Of a stretch of 64,000 bases of DNA, positions 24,443-32,261 are shown piece by piece. Location: NCBI RefSeq assembly GCF_003391135.1, contig NZ_CP031455.1, forward strand, positions 4,433,001 to 4,497,000. Reading direction: 5' to 3'. Positions within the stretch are counted from its first letter, which is position 1; each line of letters begins with the position of its first letter. The DNA is from Streptoverticillium olivoreticuli subsp. olivoreticuli (GTDB lineage Bacteria > Actinomycetota > Actinomycetes > Streptomycetales > Streptomycetaceae). The notes below the pieces were generated by a model. It made no database searches, had not been told where the DNA came from, and was given only the letters and a program-made list of their open reading frames with translations. Position numbers and translations under genes: made by a program.

Positions 24443-25219
24443 CTAGCCCGCGCTCACCCTGATCTTCGACTGGCCGTGCGGCCGCTTCTCCCAGTCCTCC
24501 ATGAACCGGCCGCGCAGCCCGTGCTTCTCGGCCAGCGCGATCAGCGTCTGCGTGCGGTAGTAGAAGTCCTCCCGCAGCACCTGGTGCTCCGCGCCCTCCG
24601 TGCGGTCGAAGGTGAAGTCGAAGAAGCCGCCGGGCGCGAGCACCCGCCCGACGTGCGCGAGGCATTCGTCGATGACCTCGATCGGCGAGTGCGAGAAGAC
24701 GCTGTGGGCGTGCACCACGTCGAAGTGGGCGTCGGGGAGGAAGTCGAGGGTGAGGTTCTGGGTGATGGTGAGGTGGGGCAGCTTCTCCTGGAGACCGTAG
24801 GTCGTGAGGGTCTCCTTGGCCGATATGAGGATGTCGGGCGAGATGTCGATGCCGTAGTAGTGGCCGGCGTCGAGGTGGTCGATGAAGAGCCTGCCCGCGC
24901 GGAGGTTGCCGCAGCCGATGTCGAGCATGCGGTGGTGCGGGGCGAGCCCGTGCTCCATGAGGTAGTCGAACTGCATCTCGCCGAGCGCCAGCCAGCGGTC
25001 GTGGCTGCGGCTGCCGACGGCCGCCTCGGGGTTGCGCGCGGTGTCGGAGGCCATGACCGCGCGGTAGTAGTCGACGTGGTCCGGGTGCTTCAGCCGGAGC
25101 CAGCTGTCGCGGGCCGTGCGCTTCAGATACGGCGCGATGCGCGCCGGGTTGGTCACCGCGTAACGGACCTTGTGGGTGAGGTTGCTGCGGTTTTTGAGCA
25201 TGGCTTTGGACGACGTCAC
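24443..25219 (-). CDS. Class I SAM-dependent methyltransferase
   Basis: A 258-aa protein with Rossmann motif I MLDIGCGNLRAG (residues about 98-109), motif II YYGIDISPDI, the acidic post-II DFLPDAHFDVVHAHSVFSH and a GGFFDFTFDR strand. The N-terminal 80 residues are basic and helical (NPARIAPYLKRTARDSWLRL), possibly for a phosphorylated or membrane substrate. The GTG at 25219 has GGAGGT 7 bp upstream. It could methylate a glycan, lipid or peptide; nothing nearby decides. Confidence 0.82.
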   Translation of the reverse strand: MTSSKAMLKNRSNLTHKVRYAVTNPARIAPYLKRTARDSWLRLKHPDHVDYYRAVMASDTARNPEAAVGSRSHDRWLALGEMQFDYLMEHGLAPHHRMLDIGCGNLRAGRLFIDHLDAGHYYGIDISPDILISAKETLTTYGLQEKLPHLTITQNLTLDFLPDAHFDVVHAHSVFSHSPIEVIDECLAHVGRVLAPGGFFDFTFDRTEGAEHQVLREDFYYRTQTLIALAEKHGLRGRFMEDWEKRPHGQSKIRVSAG

Positions 25220-25234
25220 GGAAGGGACCTCCGA

Positions 25235-25266
25235 CGTATGCGTATGCGGTTACGTATGCGGATGTG
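25235..25266. repeat. Short CGTATGCGG direct repeats
   Basis: CGTATG at 25235 is followed by two CGTATGCGG units (25241 and 25253, 12-bp period), upstream of the methyltransferase start. Small and of uncertain meaning; possibly binding sites. Confidence 0.4.
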
Positions 25267-25289
25267 AGTTGCGTGCGTGAGGCCGGCCC

Positions 25290-26264
25290 TCAGAGGACGG
25301 CGCGGCGGCGCAGGACGACGCAGATCAGCGCGATCAGAGCGGCGGCCAGCCCCAGGAAGACCGCGGTCTCGATCCACTGGAGGACCCAGAAGTCGCTGCT
25401 GGGATAGACCTTCTGATAGCGGCCGACGTAGCCCTTCTGAGCCATGCACGTCTTCAGGTCGGGCAGGCCGGGGCCCCATGGGCAGGCGTCGGCGATGGCG
25501 TCCTTGTGGCCGGTGGCGTCGATGAAGCCGAACTCCCCGGTCGACCAGCCGGTGCCGATGTACGGCCGCGGCGCGCTGCCCCGGCTGGTCAGGGCGATGG
25601 GCGAGATCCAGTCGGAGCGGAAGGTGTTGAGCAGGATCCGCACGCCGACGACGAAGGCGAGCACGGCACCCATCGCGGCCAGCGTGCGGCGCAGCAGCAG
25701 CCCGGCCGCCGTGCCCGCCGCGAGGCCGAAGAGGGCGCAGGCGATCGCGGCGGGTCCGGTGGCGTTGAAGATGTAGCCGTCGTGCCAGTAGAGGCCGTTC
25801 AGCATGTTGGAGATCGGCGACCACCACCACGCGACGAGGGCGGCGAGGACCGTCGAGCCGACGACCGCGCACACGGCGGCCAGCGTGAAGCGGGTGGCGA
25901 ACCAGCGGCGGATACTGACGCCCTGGGTGAGGGCCAGCTTCCAGGTGCCGCTCTCCAGCTCGCGCCCGAGCAAGGGCGCGCCCCAGAAGACGCCGATGAG
26001 CACGGGCAGCGCGGCACTGAGGGTGCCGAGCGCGCGGAGGGCGCCGACGTTGTCGTCCAGCAGACGTTGCGCCTGCTCGATGTCGAGACCCGAGCACTCG
26101 TCGGCGTCCCAGCCCGCGCAGTGCGGGATGCGGTGGTCACTGATGAAGGCCGTCATGTCCGCGCGCTGGAACGCGACCCACGCCGCGCAGGCGACGAGGA
26201 CCACCGCGCCGACCAGGATCAGGGTGCGCTGCTGGCGCCAGGCCAGCCAGAGGGCGCCTTTCAC
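25290..26264 (-). CDS. ABC transporter permease (ABC-2 type)
   Basis: A 324-aa membrane protein with six predicted helices; the first is LILVGAVVLVACAAWVAFQR and the last ends in the basic RRRAVL. It is the channel subunit for the ATPase encoded immediately upstream: its GTG start (26264) overlaps the ATPase stop by 4 bp. Between helices 1 and 2 is an extracytoplasmic loop with the short Cys-containing segments HCAGWDADECSG. GntR/YtrA-ATPase-permease triads often export antimicrobial peptides or respond to cell-wall antibiotics; the substrate here is unknown. Confidence 0.85.
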   Translation of the reverse strand: MKGALWLAWRQQRTLILVGAVVLVACAAWVAFQRADMTAFISDHRIPHCAGWDADECSGLDIEQAQRLLDDNVGALRALGTLSAALPVLIGVFWGAPLLGRELESGTWKLALTQGVSIRRWFATRFTLAAVCAVVGSTVLAALVAWWWSPISNMLNGLYWHDGYIFNATGPAAIACALFGLAAGTAAGLLLRRTLAAMGAVLAFVVGVRILLNTFRSDWISPIALTSRGSAPRPYIGTGWSTGEFGFIDATGHKDAIADACPWGPGLPDLKTCMAQKGYVGRYQKVYPSSDFWVLQWIETAVFLGLAAALIALICVVLRRRAVL

Positions 26265-27184
26265 GCGGCGGCCTCCGTGGTGGCGGTACCGGCGGGGGCG
26301 GAGCGGAGATAGGCGAGCAACAGATCTTCCAGGGAGGGGATTTCGGTGACCCACCGGTCGTCGGCGGAGGCGCCGACGGGGTGGCCGTCCGTACGGAGGA
26401 GGGCGGTGACCTGGCGGCCGGTGACGGTCGATTCCACGACGGTGGCGCCGTCCAGCCCGGGCGGCAGACCGTTCTCGCGCGAGCCGTCGGCGCGGCCGGT
26501 GAGCAGGAGGTGGTCGTCGCACAGCTGCTGGGCGTCGCCCTGGAGGCGTACGCCGCCGTGCTTGAGGAGCAGCACGTGGTCGCAGACGTTCTCCAGCTCG
26601 GACAGGACGTGCGAGGACAGCACGACGGTGATGCCGCGCTCGGCGACCTCGGCCATGACCAGCCCCATGGCCTCGATGCGCACGAGCGGGTCGAGGTCGG
26701 CGAGGGGTTCGTCGAGGAGCAGCAGGCCGGGCCGCTTGCCGAAGGCGAGGGCGAGGGAGATACGGGTGCACTGGCCCGGGGAGAGCGTGCCGACGCGGGC
26801 GTCGAGGGAGATGTTCCCGGCGCGGACGATGCGTTCGGCGGTGGCCTGGTCCCAGTCCCGGTTGAGCTCGCGGCCGAAGCGGAGGGTCTCGTCGACGGTG
26901 AAGCGGGGGTAGAGCGGCTTGTCCTGGGCGAGGAAGGCCGTGCGGTCGCGGGCCTCGGCGGTCACCGGGTCGGCGCCGAAGACGCTGATCTCGCCGGTGG
27001 TGGGCCGCAGGAGACCGGTGGCGAGGTGGAACAGCGTGCTCTTGCCGGCTCCGTTGGGGCCGACGAGCGCGGTGATCCGGCCTGCGGGCAGGTCGAAGTC
27101 GCAGTCGCGCAGCGCCCATCCGCTGCGGAACCTACGGCCGAGCCGCGTCGCCCGAAGGGCCGTAGAGGCGATCGGGTCGGTCAC
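26261..27184 (-). CDS. ABC transporter ATP-binding protein
   Basis: A 307-aa ATPase: Walker A GPNGAGKST, Q-loop FLAQDKPLYPRF, a signature-like LSPGQ followed by CTRISLALAFGKRPG, and Walker B LLLLDEPLADLD with the H-loop SSHVLSELE. The signature reads LSPGQ rather than LSGGQ. The GTG at 27184 overlaps the GntR stop by 4 bp and the stop overlaps the permease start, so the three genes form one coupled operon. Confidence 0.92.
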   Translation of the reverse strand: MTDPIASTALRATRLGRRFRSGWALRDCDFDLPAGRITALVGPNGAGKSTLFHLATGLLRPTTGEISVFGADPVTAEARDRTAFLAQDKPLYPRFTVDETLRFGRELNRDWDQATAERIVRAGNISLDARVGTLSPGQCTRISLALAFGKRPGLLLLDEPLADLDPLVRIEAMGLVMAEVAERGITVVLSSHVLSELENVCDHVLLLKHGGVRLQGDAQQLCDDHLLLTGRADGSRENGLPPGLDGATVVESTVTGRQVTALLRTDGHPVGASADDRWVTEIPSLEDLLLAYLRSAPAGTATTEAAA

Positions 27185-27609
27185 GTGTCTTCCTCCATGG
27201 ACTGCGGTGATCGGTGGGACGGGGGTGGTGCGGGAAAGCGTTCGTCGAGGGCGGCGTCGGTGAGAGCCGCGATGTCCTCCCGCTCCAGCCCGGCGTCGCG
27301 GGCCCGTGCCACCCAGTCGGTGAACTCCGCGCGCAGCGGTGAGTCCGCCGCGGCCGCGGGCCGGGACAGCGAGCGGCGGACGAACGTGCCCTGTCCGGGC
27401 CGTGGCTCGACGAGCCCCTCGCGCTCCAGCTCCCGGTAGGCCCGCAGCACGGTGTTGGGGTTGATCGCGGTGGCCGCGACCACTTCCCTGGCCGTGGGCA
27501 GCCGGTCCCCCGACTCCAGGACGCCCAGCCGGAGGGCCTGTCTGACCTGGTGCGCGAGTTGCAGATAGGTGGCGACGCCACTGCGCCGATCTATCCGGAA
27601 CACGATCAT
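27181..27609 (-). CDS. GntR (YtrA subfamily) transcriptional regulator
   Basis: A 142-aa regulator: N-terminal winged helix (ATYLQLAHQVRQALRLGVLE, DRLPTAREVVAATAINPNTV, LVEPRPGQGTFVRR) followed by a short C-terminal dimerisation region, the YtrA arrangement. It is first in an operon with its ABC transporter. The palindrome at 27622-27643, 13 bp from its start codon, is the likely autoregulatory operator, released on sensing a ligand such as a cell-envelope antibiotic. Confidence 0.9.
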   Translation of the reverse strand: MIVFRIDRRSGVATYLQLAHQVRQALRLGVLESGDRLPTAREVVAATAINPNTVLRAYRELEREGLVEPRPGQGTFVRRSLSRPAAAADSPLRAEFTDWVARARDAGLEREDIAALTDAALDERFPAPPPSHRSPQSMEEDT

Positions 27610-27621
27610 TCCGCACCCTCG

Positions 27622-27643
27622 TTTCACTAACGTCTTAGTGGAA
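27622..27643. promoter_or_regulatory. Predicted GntR operator
   Basis: On the minus strand the site reads TTCCACTAAGACGTTAGTGAAA, arms CACTAA/TTAGTG with near-symmetric flanks. It sits immediately upstream of the GntR start, where YtrA-type autoregulatory operators are found. Confidence 0.7.
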
Positions 27644-27687
27644 TGATGCGGAGCGGGAGCCGACCCCGTCAAATCCCGCCGCGCCCG

Positions 27688-27722
27688 TACGGCGAAGCCC
27701 CGTGCCACCTGGAGGACAGGTG
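27688..27722. terminator. Strong hairpin terminator
   Basis: A perfect 15-bp stem (27688-27702 and 27708-27722) with GAGGA loop lies 48 bp past the WYL regulator stop, on its downstream side, and before the GntR promoter region. Confidence 0.85.
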
Positions 27723-27769
27723 GCACGGGGCCCGTGGCGCTGCGTCGGTACGGCCGGGAGAACGCCTGC

Positions 27770-28741
27770 TCAGCGCGGCGCCGACCCGGCCGCCCGCGAG
27801 ATGCGGGCGCCCAGCTCGGCCAGGTGCGCCACGAGTTCGCCCGGCTCGTGCGCCTCGAATTCGCAGTCGATCAGGGCCAGCCGGAAGGCCACCCACTCCA
27901 GGGAGTCCGCCGTCGTGAAGTCCAGCCGGCACCGGTCGTCGTCGAGCGGCTCGGGCGTGCCGAGCGCGCCGGGGAAGCGCGCGGCGACGAAGGACGCGGG
28001 GGCGTGCAGGGTGGCCACCACGCGGTACGTGGGCTGGAGGCGCGTCATGGAGCGGCTCATGAACTCCGCCGCGTCCGCCGCCGGCAGCTCGCGCGGGGTG
28101 AAGCGCGCGCCCGTGGCGAACGGCTCGCTGACCCGGTCCACCCGGAACGTACGCCAGTCGTCGCGGTCGATGTCGTACGCCACCAGGTACCAGCGGCGCC
28201 CCGTGCTCACCAGCCGGTGCGGCTCGACCAGCCGCTGGGTCTGTGTGCCGTCGCCGGTGCGGTAGGCGAACCGCAGCCGTTCGTGGCCGGTGGCGGCCGC
28301 GGCCATGACGGTCAGCGTCCGCGGATCGACAGTCCCCGAGTCGCCCCAGGTCAGCGGGACGGTCGCGGCCTGGAGCGTGGCCACGCGGTGCCGCAGCCGG
28401 GACGGCAGCACCTGCTCCAGCTTGGCGAGGGCCCGCACCGACGCCTCCTCGATGCCGTCGACGGCGTGGCCCGCGCCCGCGCGCAGGCCCACCGCGATGG
28501 CGACGGCCTCCTCGTCGTCGAGGACGAGCGGCGGCATCGCGGCCCCCGCGGCCAGCCGGTACCCGCCGACCGCGCCCATCGTGGCCTGCACGGGGTAGCC
28601 GAGGTCGCGCAGCCGCTCGATGTCCCGCCGGATCGTGCGCGGGGTGACACCGAGCCGCTCGGCGAGCTCGCTGCCCGGCCACTCGCGCGGGGTCTGGAGC
28701 AGGGAGAGCAGGGTCAGCAGCCGTGCCGGGGTGTCGGTCAT
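27770..28741 (-). CDS. WYL-domain transcriptional regulator (YafY/PafC type)
   Basis: A 323-aa regulator: N-terminal DeoR-like winged helix (LLSLLQTPREWPGSELAERL, GVTPRTIRRDIERLRDLGYP) and a central WYL domain (HRLVSTGRRWYLVAYDIDRD, DWRTFRVDRV), then a WCX region. WYL domains bind nucleic acid or small ligands. It is divergent from the DHA2 exporter at 28840, with an inverted repeat between them (28766-28780), so it likely controls that exporter and itself. Confidence 0.88.
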   Translation of the reverse strand: MTDTPARLLTLLSLLQTPREWPGSELAERLGVTPRTIRRDIERLRDLGYPVQATMGAVGGYRLAAGAAMPPLVLDDEEAVAIAVGLRAGAGHAVDGIEEASVRALAKLEQVLPSRLRHRVATLQAATVPLTWGDSGTVDPRTLTVMAAAATGHERLRFAYRTGDGTQTQRLVEPHRLVSTGRRWYLVAYDIDRDDWRTFRVDRVSEPFATGARFTPRELPAADAAEFMSRSMTRLQPTYRVVATLHAPASFVAARFPGALGTPEPLDDDRCRLDFTTADSLEWVAFRLALIDCEFEAHEPGELVAHLAELGARISRAAGSAPR

Positions 28742-28765
28742 GTCACCCAGCCTGCCAGCGAAGTG

Positions 28766-28780
28766 GGACACATTCTGTCC
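28766..28780. promoter_or_regulatory. Inverted repeat between WYL regulator and exporter
   Basis: GGACA (28766-28770), a 5-nt spacer and TGTCC (28776-28780) form a perfect inverted repeat within the 98-bp divergent intergenic region. It is a candidate shared operator. Confidence 0.45.
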
Positions 28781-28839
28781 TACATGCCCTCTAACGTCGG
28801 AGGCGTTCCCCCCGCTCACCCAGGAAAGGGCTTCTCTTG

Positions 28840-30318
28840 ATGTCCACCGACTCACCACCTGCAGACCGCCGCCGCTGGCTGGCGCTCGCGGTCGTGATGA
28901 CCGCGTCCTTCATGGACCTGGTCGATGTCACCATCGTCAACATCGCGATGCCGAGCATCCAGCGGGACATCGGCGCCTCGTTCAGCGTTCTGCAGTGGCT
29001 CAGCGAGGGATACGCGCTGGCCTTCGCGATCGGCCTGATCACGGGCGGACGGCTGGGTGACATCTACGGCCGCAAGAGGATGTTCCTGCTGGGCATGGGC
29101 GGCTTCACGCTCGCCTCGATGCTGTGCGGCATCGTCAGCGACCCGCAGCTGCTGGTCGCCGCCCGGGTGCTCCAGGGCCTGATGGCCGCGATGATGGTGC
29201 CCCAGGTGCTGTCGATCATCCACGTCACCTTCCCCGCCCACGAGCGCGGCAAGGTCTTCGGGATGTTCGGCGCGATCGTCGGCCTCGGCGCGGTATCCGG
29301 CCCGCTGCTGGGCGCGCTGCTCACCCAGTGGAACCTCTTCGGCCTGGAGTGGCGCCCGATCTTCCTGATCAACCTCCCGGTCGGCATCGCAGGTCTGCTC
29401 CTCGGCCGCCGCTTCATCATCGAGTCCAAGGCTCCGCGTGCGCTGAAGCTCGACCTCGTCGGCGTGGCCCTGGCCAGCGCCGGGCTGCTGATGCTGCTCT
29501 ACCCGCTGACGCAGGGCAGGGAGCACGACTGGCCGGTGTGGGGCTTCGTCTCGATGGCGCTCTCGGCGCCGGTGTTCGCGGCCTTCGTCCTGTACGAGCG
29601 CCACAAGTCCGCCAAGGACGGCGCGCCGCTGGTCGAGCTGTCGCTGTTCAAGGTCAAGAGCTTCGCGGCGGGCATCGGCGTGCAGCTGACCTTCGGTCTG
29701 ACCTCCGGCATCTTCTTCCTGGTCTGGACGCTGTACATGCAGATCGGCCTCGGCTGGTCGGCGCTGCGCGCGGGTCTGACGGGCGTCCCGTTCTCGCTGG
29801 CCGTCTCCGCCGCGGCGGGCATGTCCGTGCAGAAGCTGGTGCCGCGGTTCGGGCGCAAGGTGCTCCAGGCGGGCGCGCTGGTGATGGCGGCGGGCGTGCT
29901 CACGTACATCTGGGAGGCCGACCGCTACGGCGCCGGCATCAAGTCCTGGCAGATGGCGCTGCCGCTGGTCGTGATGGGCGCGGGCATGGGCCTGATCGTC
30001 GCCCCGATCACCGACGCGGTGCTCTCGGAGGTGCCGCGCGACCACGCCGGTTCCGCGTCCGGGCTGATCAACACGACGCAGCAGCTGGGCAACGCGATCG
30101 GGCTCGGCCTGGTCTCGGTGGCGTTCTTCGGGGTGGTGGACGACGCGGATCCGCGCACGCGGGCGGTGTCGGACATCTTCGGGGAGGCGTTCGTCCACTC
30201 CATGTGGTGGGTCGCGGGCGGGCTGGTGCTCGTGTTCGGCCTGATGTTCCTGCTGCCGCGCAGACAGCGGTCCGCCGAGGGCGCGCCTGCCTCCGAGCCG
30301 GAGCTGGTGACCGCGTAG
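28840..30318 (+). CDS. DHA2-family MFS drug exporter (EmrB/QacA type)
   Basis: A 492-aa transporter with 14 predicted helices. The DHA2 hallmarks are present: TM1 FMDLVDVTIVNIAMPSIQ with the conserved Asp, the loop GRLGDIYGRKRMFLLGMG and motif C GLGAVSGPLLGALL. Such proteins expel hydrophobic drugs or cations using the proton gradient. A WYL regulator lies divergently and a strong terminator follows. Confidence 0.9.
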   Translation: MSTDSPPADRRRWLALAVVMTASFMDLVDVTIVNIAMPSIQRDIGASFSVLQWLSEGYALAFAIGLITGGRLGDIYGRKRMFLLGMGGFTLASMLCGIVSDPQLLVAARVLQGLMAAMMVPQVLSIIHVTFPAHERGKVFGMFGAIVGLGAVSGPLLGALLTQWNLFGLEWRPIFLINLPVGIAGLLLGRRFIIESKAPRALKLDLVGVALASAGLLMLLYPLTQGREHDWPVWGFVSMALSAPVFAAFVLYERHKSAKDGAPLVELSLFKVKSFAAGIGVQLTFGLTSGIFFLVWTLYMQIGLGWSALRAGLTGVPFSLAVSAAAGMSVQKLVPRFGRKVLQAGALVMAAGVLTYIWEADRYGAGIKSWQMALPLVVMGAGMGLIVAPITDAVLSEVPRDHAGSASGLINTTQQLGNAIGLGLVSVAFFGVVDDADPRTRAVSDIFGEAFVHSMWWVAGGLVLVFGLMFLLPRRQRSAEGAPASEPELVTA

Positions 30319-30339
30319 GCATCGGCACACGTCTTCGGA

Positions 30340-30379
30340 CGCCGGGCGGGCTGGATCTTCCAGCCCGCCCGGCGTTTTT
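30340..30379 (+). terminator. Rho-independent terminator after the exporter
   Basis: A perfect 16-bp stem (30340-30355 and 30359-30374) with a 3-nt loop is followed by TTTTT (30375-30379), an unusually textbook intrinsic terminator for this GC-rich genome. Confidence 0.92.
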
Positions 30380-30480
30380 CCGTGTGCGCCCACTTCACGC
30401 CCGCTTCCGTTTACTTTTCCGCTCTACTCGCGGTAACGTGCCCGACAACCACAGACCCGGGCATCGAACGGACACAAAAC

Positions 30481-31242
30481 ATGTACGCACCGGAGCGGCA
30501 GCAAGAGATCTTGCGGATCGCCCGTGAGACCGGGCGCGTGGACGTCCCCTCGCTCGCCGAGGAGTTCCAGGTCACCGCCGAGACCGTGCGGCGCGACCTC
30601 AAGGCGCTCGACCGGGCCGGGCTCGTCCGCCGGGTGCACGGGGGTGCCATCCCCGCCGGGCGGCTCGACTTCGAGCCGGACCTCGCCGAGCGCGAGGCCA
30701 CGGCCGCCGGCGAGAAGGACGCCATCGCCCGCGCCGCGCTCGCCGAACTGCCCGCCGACGGCAGCGTGATCATCGACGCGGGCACGACCGCCGCGCGCCT
30801 CGCCGCGCTGCTGCCGCTGGAGTCCACGCTCACCGTCGTCACCCACGCCCTGCCGGTCGCCGCGCGCCTCGCCGACCACCCAGGCATCGCGCTGCACCTG
30901 ATCGGCGGGCGCGTACGGCACCGCACGCGGGCCGCGGTCGACGCCTGGGCCCTGCGCGCGTACGGCGAGATCCACGCCGACGTCGCCTTCCTCGCGACCA
31001 ACGGCTTCTCCCTCGACGGCGGGCTCACCACCCCCGACCTGGCCGAGGCGGCCGTCAAGCGGGCCGCGGCCGCGGCCGCCCGCCGGGTCGTGCTCCTCGC
31101 GGACTCCGGCAAGTACGGGCAGCGGCACTTCGCCCGCTTCGCCGACCTCTCCGCGGTGGACCTGCTGATCACCGACGCGGGGCTCGCCGACGACGACGCG
31201 CGGGCAATCGAGGAAGCGGGTCCGGCGGTGGTCCGCGCATGA
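30481..31242 (+). CDS. fruR: DeoR-family repressor of the fructose operon
   Basis: A 253-aa DeoR/GlpR-type regulator: helix-turn-helix MYAPERQQEILRIARETGRV ... FQVTAETVRRDLKALDRAGL, RRVHGGAIP linker and a C-terminal sugar-phosphate isomerase-like domain (VIIDAGTTAARLAALLP, LLADSGKYGQRHFARFADLS). The effector is expected to be fructose-1-phosphate. Its stop overlaps the fruK ATG by 4 bp, so it is autoregulated as part of the operon. Confidence 0.92.
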   Translation: MYAPERQQEILRIARETGRVDVPSLAEEFQVTAETVRRDLKALDRAGLVRRVHGGAIPAGRLDFEPDLAEREATAAGEKDAIARAALAELPADGSVIIDAGTTAARLAALLPLESTLTVVTHALPVAARLADHPGIALHLIGGRVRHRTRAAVDAWALRAYGEIHADVAFLATNGFSLDGGLTTPDLAEAAVKRAAAAAARRVVLLADSGKYGQRHFARFADLSAVDLLITDAGLADDDARAIEEAGPAVVRA

Positions 31243-32189
31243 TCCTCACCGTCACCCCCAACCCCAGCCTGGACCGGACGTACGAGATACCGCGGCTGGA
31301 GCGCGGCGCCGTCCTGCGCGCCGCCACCGACCGCGTCGACCCCGGCGGCAAGGGCGTCAACGTCTCCCGCGCCGTGGCCGCCGCCGGGCACCGCACCGTC
31401 GCCGTCCTGCCGGTGGGCGGTCCGGAGGGCGAGCTGCTGCTGCGGCTGCTCACCGACCACGGCATCGAATCCGCGGGCCTGCCCGTACGGAGCGGCTCGA
31501 CCCGCGTCAACATCTCCGTCGCGGAACCCGACGGCACCCTCACCAAGGTGAACGCCCCGGGCCCCGAACTCACCCCCGACGAGGCCGAGTCACTGCTCGC
31601 GACCGTGGAGACTCGGTCCGCCGGAGCCGACTGGACGGCCTGCTGCGGCAGTCTCCCGCGCGGGCTCGCGCCCGAGTGGTACGGGGAGTTGGTGTCCCGC
31701 GCGCACACCGCCGGGGCGCGGATCGCCCTCGACACCTCGGGCCCGGCCCTGACCGCCGCGCTGCGGATGCGCCCCGACGTCGTCAAGCCCAACGCCGAGG
31801 AGCTCGCCCAGGCGACCGGCCGGCCGCTGACCACGGTCGGCGACGTCGTCGAGGCGGCGCGGGAGCTGCGGGCCGCGGGCGCCCGGGCCGTCCTGGCCAG
31901 CCTCGGCGCGGACGGCCAGCTGCTCGTCGACGACTCCGGCACGTACTTCGGCACCGCGCGCGTGGCCGCCGTCCGCAGCAACGTCGGCGCGGGCGACGCC
32001 TCCCTCGCGGGCTTCCTCACGGCGGGCGGCTTCGGCCCCGCGGCCCTCGCCTCCGCCCTGGCCCACGGCGCGGCGGCGGTCCAACTGCCGGGCAGCGCGA
32101 TGCCGGCGCCGTCGGATCTGGATCCGACGGCGGTGACGGTGACGTCGGAGATCCCCCTCTCCCGCCCCCTGACGGAGCCGACGACGTGA
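31239..32189 (+). CDS. fruK: 1-phosphofructokinase
   Basis: A 316-aa PfkB-family kinase phosphorylating fructose-1-phosphate, the product of the fructose PTS, to fructose-1,6-bisphosphate. Signatures: MILTVTPNPSLDRTYEIPRL start, DPGGKGVNVSRAVAAAGH (first PfkB motif) and SNVGAGDASLAGFLTAGG (second motif, catalytic Asp in GAGD). Coupled to fruR by an ATGA overlap; fruA starts 72 bp downstream. Confidence 0.95.
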   Translation: MILTVTPNPSLDRTYEIPRLERGAVLRAATDRVDPGGKGVNVSRAVAAAGHRTVAVLPVGGPEGELLLRLLTDHGIESAGLPVRSGSTRVNISVAEPDGTLTKVNAPGPELTPDEAESLLATVETRSAGADWTACCGSLPRGLAPEWYGELVSRAHTAGARIALDTSGPALTAALRMRPDVVKPNAEELAQATGRPLTTVGDVVEAARELRAAGARAVLASLGADGQLLVDDSGTYFGTARVAAVRSNVGAGDASLAGFLTAGGFGPAALASALAHGAAAVQLPGSAMPAPSDLDPTAVTVTSEIPLSRPLTEPTT

Positions 32190-32261
32190 CTCCGCCGAAC
32201 CCTTCCCCACCCCCTCCCCCACAGCGTCCGCAGCGCGTGACCGCGAGCAAAGGAGCCCGCG

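Noticed and set aside
21486..24665. 1059-codon minus-strand open frame across mscL, ltrA and the peptidase
   Set aside because: It covers three well-supported plus-strand genes and has shadow composition.
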